Position numbers and translations under genes: made by a program. This document shows positions 1 through 9,124 of a stretch of DNA of 30,691 nucleotides, piece by piece. Under the pieces are notes generated by a model, which was not told the DNA's origin, ran no database searches, and saw nothing but the letters and a program-made list of their open reading frames with translations. Numbering within the stretch: position 1 is the first letter of the stretch; each line of letters opens with the position of its first letter. The stretch is from a virus, in IMG/VR virus record IMGVR_UViG_3300037961_001128, positions 1-30,691 of that record; one strand, 5' to 3'.

Positions 1-2
1 AC

Positions 3-731
3 CCTTCAATAAATTCTATACAATTTAAATTTTATGATAGTTCAAATAGTTTACTACAAACTACAAACATAACTACACAATCATCAAACGGGGGGCACGC
101 TGGGTATATGAATGATAGTAATGTGAAACTACAATTTGTTGGGGTTGGAACTGGTAATATAACAGGTTCAGGAACATCTATACCAGCTACATGGAGTTAT
201 TATACAGTCAGAGCGGTCAGTAATAGTAATTTTATAAGTGATACATATTATTATTACAAACAAACTGATGATTGTAAAAATTACGAAACTATACGATTGA
301 CTTGGTTGAATAAATTTGGGGTATGGGATTATTATAATTTTACTAAAAAATCTGTAAGAACATTTAACACAACTAGAAAATCATACACGCAAATTTCAGG
401 AACATGGAACACGAGTAAATTTAGACCTGATGGACATTTAGGTGGTAAGAAATATTTTGCTAATAACACAACTGAAAGTATAACATTAAATACAGATTAC
501 ATAACAGAAGAAGAAGCTATCTGGTTGGAAGAATTGTTTAATAGTAATGATGTTTATGTGTTAGAACAGAAAAGTACCGACAATCAATTTGAAGGTTATT
601 TAAGAAAGTATATAAAACCAACAACAATTACTAACACAACACACACAAGAAAAACAAAATCTAATGATAGATTAATACAATATACTTTCAATATAGAATT
701 AGATAAAACTAAGAAAAGTCAATTAATGTAA
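3..731 (+). CDS. Tail protein, C-terminal part (5' end outside window)
   Basis: The frame is open from base 3, so the first ATG (108) is internal and the true start lies outside the window. About 242 residues are visible, rich in Thr, Asn, Tyr and Ser, as in beta-rich virion proteins. The C-terminal half has the look of a tail or baseplate component (sequence around ITEEEAIWLEELFNS, then VYVLEQKS). It ends in TAATG, overlapping the next tail gene by one base. The gene that runs off the right end of the window (start 30336) has the same composition and fits as its N-terminal half. I do not recognise a named family. The structural role rests on neighbours and composition. Confidence 0.6.
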   Translation, partial: PSINSIQFKFYDSSNSLLQTTNITTQSSNGGHAGYMNDSNVKLQFVGVGTGNITGSGTSIPATWSYYTVRAVSNSNFISDTYYYYKQTDDCKNYETIRLTWLNKFGVWDYYNFTKKSVRTFNTTRKSYTQISGTWNTSKFRPDGHLGGKKYFANNTTESITLNTDYITEEEAIWLEELFNSNDVYVLEQKSTDNQFEGYLRKYIKPTTITNTTHTRKTKSNDRLIQYTFNIELDKTKKSQLM

Positions 732-3484
732 TGAGCGTACAATTAATTTTATTTCCACAGAACTATCAAGGTCAATTTTCATCATTTGGAACACCAATAT
801 TCACTGAATATGTAAGTGATTATAGTTTTAACATAGGAACGCTGGGAACTGGTTTTAGTGGTAATGTAAATTCAACTCCACAAAATTTTTATTCTAATTT
901 AGCAGCGCCTACAAATGTTTGGCAACAATTCAATTCAACTGGAGGTCAATTTGATTCAACATCAGCAGCTACAATAAGTGGTGGAAAAGCCACACTTACA
1001 AGTTCTTCAGGTAATGATAGTTTAACAGGCTTGTATCAATTGATTAGTAATTTAACAATTGGAGCAACTTATGAAATAAAGATTCAAAGATTAGCAGGAA
1101 CGACAGGGAATGTAAGTATAGGGTGGTTATCAGCTTTGTATATTTCTGGTACAATTTATTTTCCTATTCCTTCAATGTCTGTAGCTAACACAATAGGAAC
1201 ACAAACATTCACATTTACAGCAAGCCAAACAGAACATCTATTTTTACTCAATTATATAAATAATGATGGAACAAATTTAGAAATAGGAGATGTTTCTATT
1301 AAGGAAAGTGTTGGAAGCGCGCCTTTAACAGATGTATTTAGAGATGGTCAAGTGATTTGTGATTTGTATGAAGAAAGTTATATTCCACTGACATTAAGTA
1401 TAGATGACTTTAAAAACATAGATAGTAAAAAACAAAGTTTTTCAAAACCCTTCAAACTACCAGCAACAAAACGGAACAATAAAATATTTACAAACCTTTT
1501 TGATGTGACTAAAAACATAACTGATGACGCTTTTATGTTTAATCCATACAAGAAAACAAAGGCAATACTAAAAGAAGATAGTTTTACTATTTTTGAAGGG
1601 TATTTAAAGTTAATTGATATCTTAGAAAAAGAAGGGGAAACTAGCTACAATGTAAATTTATACGCAGATAGTGTGACTTTGAAAGACATACTTAAAGACA
1701 AGAAATTTTATGATATTGAATGGACTGAATTAAACCACAATTTTAATGAACAAAATATTGTAAATTCCTTTAACGGATTTGTAAGATTGACTGTGCCATT
1801 GAGTGTTGATAGTTTTGCATACGATGCTGTATTAGGTACAGATGATACAGATGTTATACTTTATCCGATGTGTAGGTGGAATGGTAATTTGTATATAGAC
1901 CCTTTTGATTTGTTGAAATTAAAGATGCAAAAAAATACAGACGCATTTAGACCATGGATAAAATGTAAATATTTAATCGATAGAATATTTGATGAAGCAG
2001 GGTTTACATTTAGTAGTGATTTTTTAAATAGTTCAGATTTTACAAATTTATACATGGATTTTAATTGGGGAGAAGGTATAGAACCTGCTCCAGCTGGATT
2101 ATTGACAATGATTCAAATGACACAAGCAAATGTAAACCACCCAGACACAACAAATTCACATAGATTAAAATTTGATTTTAATGTACCTGCGATATATAGT
2201 GGTACGAATAAATTATTCACAGCGGTAGTTGATTTTACAAATATAGATGGGTACATTTCTCTTGTGTATTCTAATAGTGGTGCATTCGGAACATCAGAAC
2301 AAAGTACACTTACAGCTATTCACAAAGATGTAAATGGAAATATAATAGCTCAAAATTCAGAAACATTTACTATTCCTGGACAAGATACAAATTACCTTAC
2401 ACAACCATTAATCAGAAATTTTAGTTTTAACTATACTATAAATACTAATGAAACTCTTGAGGTAGTAATATCTAGCACAAATCAAGTTTCTAGCAGTACT
2501 TTGAAATATCATAGTGCTTTAACTTTAACAAACAATTTAGTAGTTCGAAGTACAATGGATGTCCGTATAAGTGGAGAGGGGGAAATACCTAACCTGTTAA
2601 ACATAGCTAGAGGGGAAATGAAGCAATGGGATTTTGTAAGTGGGCTGTTCAAAATGTTTAATCTAATAGCATTACAAGACAAAGACAATCCGAATAACTT
2701 AATTATAGAGCCGTATAGTGATGTTTTTATCACTTCTAATAGTCAATATATTACTTCTAAGACACTTACATGGACTGATAAGGTAGATATATCAGAAATC
2801 AAATATAATCCCGTAAAACTTAAAAAAGAAGTTTCTTTTAAATACACACCAGAACCTGACGATTATTCAAAGAATCTATATTTAGGTGCTGTAGGACAAG
2901 ATTTTGGTTCAAAAATTTTAGAAAATAATGATTTTACATTGTTAGAAGGAGAAGAAAAAGTACAAACTACTTTCGCTAGCACATTTACAAAGGAACTACC
3001 ATGTCATGTAAATGATAGGGTAATTATACCATTTATATATAAGATGAATGAAGATGGTACATTTACAGGGTATAAAAACAAACCTAGAATTCTATACAAT
3101 ATAGGGAAAACTAATTTAACTAATGGAAGATATCAATTAGAAGATGGAGTTAATAGAAGTAATTATTTAAAATTTTCACACCTAACAGAATCACCTACAA
3201 CAGCAAATACAAAAGATTATAATTATGAAACCCAAAGATTACCTAGTTATTTAGGAAATGTACCTGTTGATAATTTATACAACACATATTGGAGTCCGTA
3301 TTATGATGAATTATATAATCCAGACACAAGGGTTGTAAAACTAAAAATATACCTAACACCTACAGACATTGCAAATTTTGAATTTTATTATAAAATCAGG
3401 ATAAAAAACAGGTTGTATAGAGTTAATAAAATAGAATACAAACCTTATGAGTTGAGTAGTGTAGAATTAATATTATTACCATAA
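731..3484 (+). CDS. Large tail protein with CBM-like N-terminal module
   Basis: This 917-residue virion protein is probably part of the tail tip or baseplate. Residues about 50-195 read like a family 4/9-type carbohydrate-binding beta-sandwich: a stretch like ATISGGKATLTSSSGNDSLT, then LYQLISNLTIGATYEI, then TFTFTAS and finally IGDVSIKE. This is the usual pattern of such modules. The rest starts near VICDLYEESYIPLTLSIDDF and is a long Asn/Asp/Tyr-rich beta protein with no motif I can name. It lies between two other tail genes, overlapping each by one base. The module suggests that the tail contacts a cell-surface glycan. The module call is by pattern only. The tail assignment is firmer, because the tape measure gene is two genes downstream. 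Confidence 0.65.
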   Translation: MSVQLILFPQNYQGQFSSFGTPIFTEYVSDYSFNIGTLGTGFSGNVNSTPQNFYSNLAAPTNVWQQFNSTGGQFDSTSAATISGGKATLTSSSGNDSLTGLYQLISNLTIGATYEIKIQRLAGTTGNVSIGWLSALYISGTIYFPIPSMSVANTIGTQTFTFTASQTEHLFLLNYINNDGTNLEIGDVSIKESVGSAPLTDVFRDGQVICDLYEESYIPLTLSIDDFKNIDSKKQSFSKPFKLPATKRNNKIFTNLFDVTKNITDDAFMFNPYKKTKAILKEDSFTIFEGYLKLIDILEKEGETSYNVNLYADSVTLKDILKDKKFYDIEWTELNHNFNEQNIVNSFNGFVRLTVPLSVDSFAYDAVLGTDDTDVILYPMCRWNGNLYIDPFDLLKLKMQKNTDAFRPWIKCKYLIDRIFDEAGFTFSSDFLNSSDFTNLYMDFNWGEGIEPAPAGLLTMIQMTQANVNHPDTTNSHRLKFDFNVPAIYSGTNKLFTAVVDFTNIDGYISLVYSNSGAFGTSEQSTLTAIHKDVNGNIIAQNSETFTIPGQDTNYLTQPLIRNFSFNYTINTNETLEVVISSTNQVSSSTLKYHSALTLTNNLVVRSTMDVRISGEGEIPNLLNIARGEMKQWDFVSGLFKMFNLIALQDKDNPNNLIIEPYSDVFITSNSQYITSKTLTWTDKVDISEIKYNPVKLKKEVSFKYTPEPDDYSKNLYLGAVGQDFGSKILENNDFTLLEGEEKVQTTFASTFTKELPCHVNDRVIIPFIYKMNEDGTFTGYKNKPRILYNIGKTNLTNGRYQLEDGVNRSNYLKFSHLTESPTTANTKDYNYETQRLPSYLGNVPVDNLYNTYWSPYYDELYNPDTRVVKLKIYLTPTDIANFEFYYKIRIKNRLYRVNKIEYKPYELSSVELILLP

Positions 3485-4329
3485 TGAATTTTAAAAAAGG
3501 ATATAAAATAAAACCCCAACAAATACTATTTAATGGTAGGGTTGTGTTCACTGATGGAACAAATGAAGTTGTACCGAATCAAAAAGCATGTGAGGCGTAC
3601 GGATATACTTATGATAGGAATACAGGTTCATGTGTAGCTTATATACCTTCTGTGGACTTTGATTATCATATAAACAATTCATCAAATAAAAGTCGTGGAG
3701 ATAGAAATAAATTTGGAGAAAAGACATTTAACACAAATGTATTTGGATTAGAAAATAAGACGAAAGGAAATAATCAGAATTGTATAATATCAGGTTCAAG
3801 CAATGAAGTAGATAGAGATGTAAATAACGCTATTGTAGTAGGAAAACATGGTAAGGCAACACATAGTAGTGAGTTCTGTATTGGGGGTGGTGGTTTTAAT
3901 AGTGAAGCAGGATTAACACAATATTCAGTATTACAAGTTTCAGGAAAAACGACAAGTGTAGCTGATGTTGATTTGTATATTGAAGGAGATGATGTAGCAG
4001 ACAAAGAAATAACTCTACCAGCAAATAGTATTACTACATACGAAATTTGGTTGAGTGGATTAGTCACGGGGGGAAGTAGTGGAACTCCAGGGGATTATGA
4101 AACTTACGAATATCATGGTGCTATCAGGTGTGCAGATAATGGAACACTAACACACAACGCAAAAATCAGTAGATTATTAGGAAGAACAGGAAGTTTAGGA
4201 ACACAAACAATAGATACAAGTACTGCATACACACTAAAAATACAGATAGCAGGACAAAACAATGTGAATTGTAGTTGGCACGCAGTAGTAAAATTACACA
4301 CAAATAAAACAAACGCCGCAACATTTTAG
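3484..4329 (+). CDS. Putative tail fibre or tip protein
   Basis: A 281-residue protein just upstream of the tape measure gene. The middle (about residues 85-150) carries short polar repeats such as NCIISGSSNEV, NAIVVGKHGKA and SSEFCIGGGG. They resemble the NAIxxGxxA repeats of trimeric beta-roll adhesins and phage fibres. The C-terminal half is a predicted beta domain with several Cys. This would suit a trimeric fibre or receptor-binding protein at the tail tip. No enzymatic motif is visible. It starts in the TAATG of the preceding tail gene, which suggests coupled expression. The tail role is inferred from position and composition; receptor binding is a guess. Confidence 0.5.
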   Translation: MNFKKGYKIKPQQILFNGRVVFTDGTNEVVPNQKACEAYGYTYDRNTGSCVAYIPSVDFDYHINNSSNKSRGDRNKFGEKTFNTNVFGLENKTKGNNQNCIISGSSNEVDRDVNNAIVVGKHGKATHSSEFCIGGGGFNSEAGLTQYSVLQVSGKTTSVADVDLYIEGDDVADKEITLPANSITTYEIWLSGLVTGGSSGTPGDYETYEYHGAIRCADNGTLTHNAKISRLLGRTGSLGTQTIDTSTAYTLKIQIAGQNNVNCSWHAVVKLHTNKTNAATF

Positions 4330-4332
4330 AAT

Positions 4333-5979
4333 ATGAGTGAAAAAGTAGACATAGAAATCAATAGTAATTTAAAAGAAGCAGCTGAAGGAGCTGAAGAATT
4401 AAAAGAAGAACTGAAAGAAACGAAAGAAGCCGCAAAAGATGTAGGTAAAGAAAGTGAAAACGCTGGAAAAAAGGGTGGTAAAGGTTTTGCAATGTTAAGA
4501 AACGGAGCAAGGTCTTTTGGAACAGCCTTAAAAGCGATGGGTATAGGAATTATTGTAGGTGCGTTAGCTTTACTAGCAAAAGGATTTTCTACAAATTCCA
4601 AAGTGATGGTAAAAGTTAATGCAATTATAGGAACAATTACAGGAGTTGTAAGTGAGTTTGTATCCGTTTTAGTTGATACATACAACTGGATTACAGCAAG
4701 TGGAGAAAGGTTTGATGCATTCGGAAAAGTTGTTAAGGGATTATTGACTATAGCATTATATCCATTAAGAATTACATTTAACGCTTTGAAACTGGGTGTT
4801 TTAAGTTTGATGAAAGCTTATGAGGAATCATTTTTAGGTTCTGGGGACACGACTAGAATTAACCAATTAACGAATGATATTAACCAAACAAAAGAAACAA
4901 TCGCACAACTAACAGAAGAAGTAAAAACAGCTGGAAAAGAAGTCACTACTAACTTTTTTGAAGCGGTACAAGAGTTAGGAGATGCGTATAACCATGTTGC
5001 AGATGGTGTGAAAAAAATTGATGTAAAGAAAATATATGATACGGCAGAGGGAGCGGCGGTACTAGCAAACAAAGCAAAGGTAGCAGCAGCAGAATTACAG
5101 GGTTTGATTGAAAAATACGATAGACAAGCGGAACTACAAAGAAACATTAGAGATGATGAAAGAAAAACATTTGCAGAACGAAAACAAGCTAACGAGGAGT
5201 TAGGTAGGATATTAGATGAACAAGAAAAATTAATGTTAAAACAAGCAGACACGAGAATTGCAGCAGCAAGAGCGGAACTAGCATTAGACAAAGAGAATGT
5301 AGATTTACAAGTTGCAGTAAAAGAAGCTCAAAACGAAAGAGCAGCGGTTCAAGCACAAATAGCAGGGTTCAGGTCAGAACAATTGCAAAATGAAATGACA
5401 TTAGAAAAAGAGTTATTAGAAGTTCAAAACGAAATAAGACAAGAGGGATTATCAGGTTTAGAAAAAGAATTATTAGAGTTAGAAAATTCTTATAATGAAA
5501 AATTGAGAATGGCAAAAAAAGCAGGTGAGGAAACAACAGCTATCACTGAACAATACGAAAGACAAAAATCACAAATAGTAGCAGAAAATACAGCTACACA
5601 ATTAGCAGCGTATTCAGGTTTGGTGGGTAATCTTAGTAAATTAGCTGGAGAAAATAAGGCTCTTGCAGTTGCTCAAGCTATCATAGACACATACGCTGGA
5701 GCAAACAAAGCATTCGCACAGGGTGGTACGGTAGGTTTCGTGACTGCAGCGGCTGTAATAACGGCGGGATTAAATAATGTTAGACAAATCATGAAACAAG
5801 ATGTGGGAGGAGGTTCAGGGGGTTCAGTTGGAGCGCAAACAGAAATGAAACCCCCAAACACTGGAGCGTTCTCATTTAATAACACACAACAAGAACCAGT
5901 TAAAGCCTTTGTGGTAGAATCAGAAATAACAAATAGTCAAGCACAGATGGCTGATATAAATAGAAGAAGTACAATTTAA
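4333..5979 (+). CDS. Tail tape measure protein
   Basis: 548 residues. The charged N-terminal helix (KEAAEGAEELKEELKETKEA) is followed by a hydrophobic Gly/Ala segment around residues 70-115 (ALKAMGIGIIVGALALLAKG), as in tape measure proteins. A long coiled-coil rich in Lys, Glu and Gln runs from about 170 to 430. The C-terminus has NKALAVAQAIIDTYAGANKA and a Gly-rich stretch, which I have seen repeatedly at the end of tape measures of marine phages. At the usual 0.15 nm per residue the tail would be roughly 80 nm long. The protein sets tail length and leaves the tail at DNA injection. The neighbours are tail genes upstream and the capsid protease downstream. Confidence 0.85.
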   Translation: MSEKVDIEINSNLKEAAEGAEELKEELKETKEAAKDVGKESENAGKKGGKGFAMLRNGARSFGTALKAMGIGIIVGALALLAKGFSTNSKVMVKVNAIIGTITGVVSEFVSVLVDTYNWITASGERFDAFGKVVKGLLTIALYPLRITFNALKLGVLSLMKAYEESFLGSGDTTRINQLTNDINQTKETIAQLTEEVKTAGKEVTTNFFEAVQELGDAYNHVADGVKKIDVKKIYDTAEGAAVLANKAKVAAAELQGLIEKYDRQAELQRNIRDDERKTFAERKQANEELGRILDEQEKLMLKQADTRIAAARAELALDKENVDLQVAVKEAQNERAAVQAQIAGFRSEQLQNEMTLEKELLEVQNEIRQEGLSGLEKELLELENSYNEKLRMAKKAGEETTAITEQYERQKSQIVAENTATQLAAYSGLVGNLSKLAGENKALAVAQAIIDTYAGANKAFAQGGTVGFVTAAAVITAGLNNVRQIMKQDVGGGSGGSVGAQTEMKPPNTGAFSFNNTQQEPVKAFVVESEITNSQAQMADINRRSTI

Positions 5980-5991
5980 TAAATAGAAAAG

Positions 5992-6615
5992 ATGCCTAAA
6001 AAGAAAAAAAAGAAGAAAAAATATTATAAGATTACTGAATTGGTTATAAGTGAAAATAATCAAGACTTAGCTATAGACGCTATTTCCTTAGTCACTGACC
6101 CTGCTATTGAAGTGGATTTTGTATATTTTAACAAATCAAAAAACAATTTAACACTAGCAAAAATAGATGAAGAAAAAAGAATGTTAGTTAGTCCAGCATT
6201 GATACCGAACAAACAGATATACAGGTATGATGCAGCAACAGACCAGGATTACTATGTGTATTTTTCTAAAGAAACTGTCAGGTTAGCTTCAGAAATGTAT
6301 TTGAAACACAACAACCACCACAAAGCAACATACCAACACGAGGAACAGGTTGATGGGGTTTTAACAATTGAAAGTTGGATAAAGGAAGGAGATATGGATA
6401 AGTCAAAGTTGTACGGATTTGATTTACCTGATGGAACATGGTTTGTAAAAATGAAAATAGAGAACGAACAAATGTGGGAAAAGATTAAACAGGGTGAATT
6501 GAAAGGATTAAGTATAGAAGGCTATTTTGTAGACAAAATGGAACAACTTAGTAAACCTAAATTTACAGATGAAAATATCTTAGAAGCGTTAGCAGATATT
6601 TTGAAAATCAAATAA
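5992..6615 (+). CDS. Capsid maturation protease, XkdF-like serine protease
   Basis: 207 residues, opening with a poly-Lys stretch. Family features: a His in YQHEEQVDG (His116), then GTWFVKMKI, and the active-site Ser in KGLSIEGYF (Ser174). These fit the XkdF-type phage serine proteases, which cleave the scaffold and sometimes the capsid protein during prohead maturation. It sits directly upstream of an acidic scaffold-like gene and the major capsid gene, the usual protease-scaffold-capsid order. The early DAISLVTDPAIEVDFVYF segment is also typical of the family. I am confident of the family. The exact catalytic partners are inferred from the motif. Confidence 0.8.
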   Translation: MPKKKKKKKKYYKITELVISENNQDLAIDAISLVTDPAIEVDFVYFNKSKNNLTLAKIDEEKRMLVSPALIPNKQIYRYDAATDQDYYVYFSKETVRLASEMYLKHNNHHKATYQHEEQVDGVLTIESWIKEGDMDKSKLYGFDLPDGTWFVKMKIENEQMWEKIKQGELKGLSIEGYFVDKMEQLSKPKFTDENILEALADILKIK

Positions 6616-6623
6616 ACAAATTG

Positions 6624-6642
6624 TATTTCCTTTTTATAGTAT
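6624..6642 (+). promoter_or_regulatory. Candidate late promoter motif, copy 1
   Basis: TATTTCCTTTTTATAGTAT, 17 bases upstream of the scaffold start in the 43-base gap after the protease. It matches the copy at 9106 at 17 of 19 positions. Gap position and recurrence support a regulatory role; the promoter reading is inference. Confidence 0.45.
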
Positions 6643-6658
6643 AAACAAATTAAATACC

Positions 6659-7369
6659 ATGGAATTAAAAGAACAAATTTTAAAAGCTCTAGGATTAAGT
6701 GCTGAAGAAGATGTTAAACTTGAGTACCAATCTAAATTAGAAGATGGAACAATTATTGTTTCAAGTGCTGATGGTTTGGAAGCTGGTGTTGATATTTCCG
6801 TTCTAACAGAAGATGGTACTACTATTCCTTTACCAGTTGGTGAATACAAAACTGAGGACGGAGTGTCTTTCAAAGTTGAGGAAGAAGGTAAGGTATCTGA
6901 AATTTTAGAAGAGGAAGAAGAAACACCGGAAGAAGAAGAGGCGCGTAAAGAAGAAGATTACAAAGATGAGGAAGAAGTAGAAATGGAAGAAATCATTGAG
7001 GAAGTTGTTGAACCTTCAGAAGTAGAAGAAGCTAGACACCCGAAAAAGATTAAAACAACTGAGGAAATTGAATTTAGTAAAGAAGATTTGATTAATGCAG
7101 TGACTGAGGTAGTTTCTGAAATGTTAGGAAACATGAACACAGAAATTACAGAATTATCTAGTCAAGTTGATGAAATGAGAGGTTATAAAGAAACACTTGA
7201 ACTAGAAACAATTGAATTACAAAAAGAGGTTGATAAATTATCTGCAAAACCAGCAGCTGAACCAATCTCAACAAACAAATTTTCTAAAACAAATAAAATT
7301 AAATCTAACAAAGCGTATAAAGATATGAGCGTGAGAGAAAGATTTATGTATAACTTAAATAATAACTAA
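6659..7369 (+). CDS. Putative scaffolding protein
   Basis: 236 residues with a strikingly acidic middle (about residues 75-135, long runs of Glu) and a predicted coiled-coil from about 150 to 200. A basic C-terminal tail ends in SVRERFMYNLNNN. Small, acidic, coiled-coil proteins between the protease and the major capsid protein usually act as capsid scaffolds, with the basic C-terminus contacting the shell. The N-terminal 60 residues form a separate beta-like region. It follows the first copy of the TATTTCCTTT motif and precedes the capsid gene by 15 bases. There is no sequence signature for scaffolds, so this rests on position and composition. Confidence 0.65.
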   Translation: MELKEQILKALGLSAEEDVKLEYQSKLEDGTIIVSSADGLEAGVDISVLTEDGTTIPLPVGEYKTEDGVSFKVEEEGKVSEILEEEEETPEEEEARKEEDYKDEEEVEMEEIIEEVVEPSEVEEARHPKKIKTTEEIEFSKEDLINAVTEVVSEMLGNMNTEITELSSQVDEMRGYKETLELETIELQKEVDKLSAKPAAEPISTNKFSKTNKIKSNKAYKDMSVRERFMYNLNNN

Positions 7370-7384
7370 AAAAAATAAAAAAAG

Positions 7385-8290
7385 ATGGGATTTTCAATCA
7401 CAAGTAATTATGCTGGAGAACATGCTGGTCAGTATATCGCAGCAGCTCTGAAGTCTAGTAAGTCAATGGAATTTTTGACTGTATTAGAAAATGTAAAGTA
7501 TAAAAGAAACATCACAAAAGTAGCTACATCAGGATTAATTGTAGATGCAACATGTGATTTTACAGATGCGGGAACACTTACTCTTACAGAAAGAGTGTTA
7601 AACCCAAAAGAATTACAAATTAATGTAGATTTATGTAAGAAAGATTTACTAGCAGATTGGCAAGCAGCTCAAATGAGAGCAGGAGCTTCTAACAACGGAA
7701 TGTCAGCTGATTTTACAGCATTTGTAATTTCACACTTAGCTGACACAGTCGCAGACCATGTAGAAACTAATATATGGGACGGAAACAGCTCAAACGCTGG
7801 ACAATTTGATGGTATAAACTTAAATTTGAACGGAGATGGTACTTCTGTTGAGGTAGATGCTCAAGGTGGTGCAGGTACTGCATTTACAAACGCAAATATA
7901 GATGAGAATTTAGCTAAAGTGACAGAGAATATTCCTTCTGCTGTATACACTAAAGAAGATTTATACATCTATATGAGTGTATCTTCTTACAGATTATACT
8001 TAGAGAATCAAGCAGCTCTAGGATATGAAAGACTTTACAACATGGGCGATGGATTCAAACCAATGTATAATGGAATAAATATCGCTGTACTTCCAGGAAT
8101 GGTAGACAACGGACTAATTGCAGCTCAAACATCTAACTTATTCTTTGGAACAGACTTAATATCAGACCATGCAGAAATCAGAATGTTAGACATGTCTGCT
8201 TTAGATGGTTCAGATAACATCAGAGTTGTAGTAAGATTTACAGGTGGTACGCAACATGCTCAAGGTGGTGATATTGTAAGAGTAAACTAA
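7385..8290 (+). CDS. Major capsid protein (HK97-fold type)
   Basis: 301 residues, small for the family. It comes right after protease and scaffold, with an A-rich leader (AAAAAAATAAAAAAAG) that suits strong expression. The N-terminus has an alpha-helical stretch, then segments such as LTLTERVLNPKELQINVDLCKKDLL that resemble the E-loop and P-domain regions of marine-phage capsid proteins. The middle has YKYMSVSSYRLYL-like phrasing (here YIYMSVSSYRLYL), and the C-terminus has GTDLISDHAEIRMLDMS, both seen in capsid proteins of Bacteroidota phages. No N-terminal delta domain longer than about 30 residues is obvious, so the separate scaffold may do that job. Fold is inferred, not computed. Confidence 0.8.
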   Translation: MGFSITSNYAGEHAGQYIAAALKSSKSMEFLTVLENVKYKRNITKVATSGLIVDATCDFTDAGTLTLTERVLNPKELQINVDLCKKDLLADWQAAQMRAGASNNGMSADFTAFVISHLADTVADHVETNIWDGNSSNAGQFDGINLNLNGDGTSVEVDAQGGAGTAFTNANIDENLAKVTENIPSAVYTKEDLYIYMSVSSYRLYLENQAALGYERLYNMGDGFKPMYNGINIAVLPGMVDNGLIAAQTSNLFFGTDLISDHAEIRMLDMSALDGSDNIRVVVRFTGGTQHAQGGDIVRVN

Positions 8291-8317
8291 TTATTAACCA
8301 ATAAAAAAACTATAAAC
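8291..8317 (+). promoter_or_regulatory. Leader with TTATTAACCA element
   Basis: The gap before the tail tube gene opens with TTATTAACCA followed by an A-rich run into ATG. The same 10-mer opens the leader at 15561, and close variants (TATTAAC) precede the genes at 16336 and 23932. It may aid translation initiation; function is not shown. Confidence 0.3.
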
Positions 8318-8872
8318 ATGGCTTGTGAATTAACTAGAAGTAGAGGACTGGATTGTAAAGACATCATGGGCGGTGTAAAGAATATTTACTTTGCACAACA
8401 CGAAGACTTAACAATTACGCATTCAGCAGGTGCTCTTACTCAAATTGCAGGAGCTGGGGGGTATAGTGATGGTTATTATAGATACAAGATACCAAAAGGA
8501 CAAGCGAGTATGGTGGAAACTATAAACGCTTCAGTTGAAAATGGTACAGTATTTTATGAAGGTGCTATTAACCTCAAGCTACACAAATTAACATTAGATG
8601 ACAGAAACGAAATTAGATTATTGGCTCAAAATAGATTAATCATATTCGTAGAACTACACCAACAAACAAATGGTAAGAATGAAATTTGGGCGTTTGGAGT
8701 AGAAAACGGGTGTGAATTAACAGCGGGTACAGCTAATTCAGGAGCTGCATTTGGTGATATGAATGGATACGATTTAACCTTTACATCACAAGAGAGTTTT
8801 CCTTGTTTAAGGTTAGGGCAATATTCTTCCGTTCCTTTTGATAACTTTACATTAACAACGATACACGCATAA
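8318..8872 (+). CDS. Putative major tail tube protein
   Basis: 184 residues. It starts MACELTRSRGLDCKDIMGG and continues with VKNIYFAQHEDL, a layout I associate with small structural proteins in Bacteroidota phages. The C-terminal part (FGDMNGYDLTFTSQESFPCLRL) resembles the closing beta strands of tail tube proteins, where a GDxNGY-type phrase precedes a final LTFT strand. It lies directly behind the capsid gene and just before a strong terminator, consistent with a second highly expressed virion protein. Alternatives are a head decoration protein or another minor head protein. I favour tail tube by pattern and size, with moderate confidence. Confidence 0.5.
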   Translation: MACELTRSRGLDCKDIMGGVKNIYFAQHEDLTITHSAGALTQIAGAGGYSDGYYRYKIPKGQASMVETINASVENGTVFYEGAINLKLHKLTLDDRNEIRLLAQNRLIIFVELHQQTNGKNEIWAFGVENGCELTAGTANSGAAFGDMNGYDLTFTSQESFPCLRLGQYSSVPFDNFTLTTIHA

Positions 8873-8890
8873 GGAACTTTATATATTTAA

Positions 8891-8921
8891 AAAGGGGAGT
8901 GTAATAACTCCCTTTTTTTTT
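8891..8921 (+). terminator. Intrinsic terminator after capsid/tube genes
   Basis: GGGAGT (8895-8900) pairs with ACTCCC (8907-8912) across a six-base loop. An outer G-U and A-T pairs extend the stem, which is followed by nine T residues. This is a textbook rho-independent terminator. It would limit the scaffold/capsid/tube transcript so that downstream genes need the next motif copy at 9106. Confidence 0.85.
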
Positions 8922-8938
8922 AACTTAAAAAAATTATT

Positions 8939-9097
8939 ATGTACACACTTAAATCAAAATACAAAGGACACATCGTTTCTAAAGACGGATATAGTATCAT
9001 TTTAGACGATGTTAGACAAAATCAAATAAAACCCTTAGGGCTGGAAAGTTATTTCCTTAAAACTTCTAAAAACGACTCTAAAAAGAAAACAAAATAA
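8939..9097 (+). CDS. Small basic protein, 52 residues
   Basis: A short gene that fills the gap between the terminator and the next gene. It begins MYTLKSKYKGHIVSKDGYSI and ends in a very basic tail (KTSKNDSKKKTK). An A-rich stretch (TTAAAAAAATTATT) precedes the ATG, as for other genes here. Short proteins of this look occur after capsid or tube genes in related phages, so a minor virion or head-completion role is possible. No domain is recognised. It is supported by good codon use, position and start context rather than by homology I can verify. Confidence 0.55.
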   Translation: MYTLKSKYKGHIVSKDGYSIILDDVRQNQIKPLGLESYFLKTSKNDSKKKTK

Positions 9098-9105
9098 ATT
9101 CATAG

Positions 9106-9124
9106 TATTTCCTTTACATAGTAT
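9106..9124 (+). promoter_or_regulatory. Candidate late promoter motif, copy 2
   Basis: TATTTCCTTTACATAGTAT, running into the start codon of the next gene (ATG at 9123). It differs from copy 1 at two positions. It lies downstream of the terminator, where a restart of transcription would be useful. Confidence 0.45.

Noticed and set aside
4326-5291. Long reverse-strand frames opposite the tape measure gene
   Set aside because: Low-complexity Ser/Ala/Phe translations that mirror the forward gene; no start context or motif, and no other reverse-strand gene exists.
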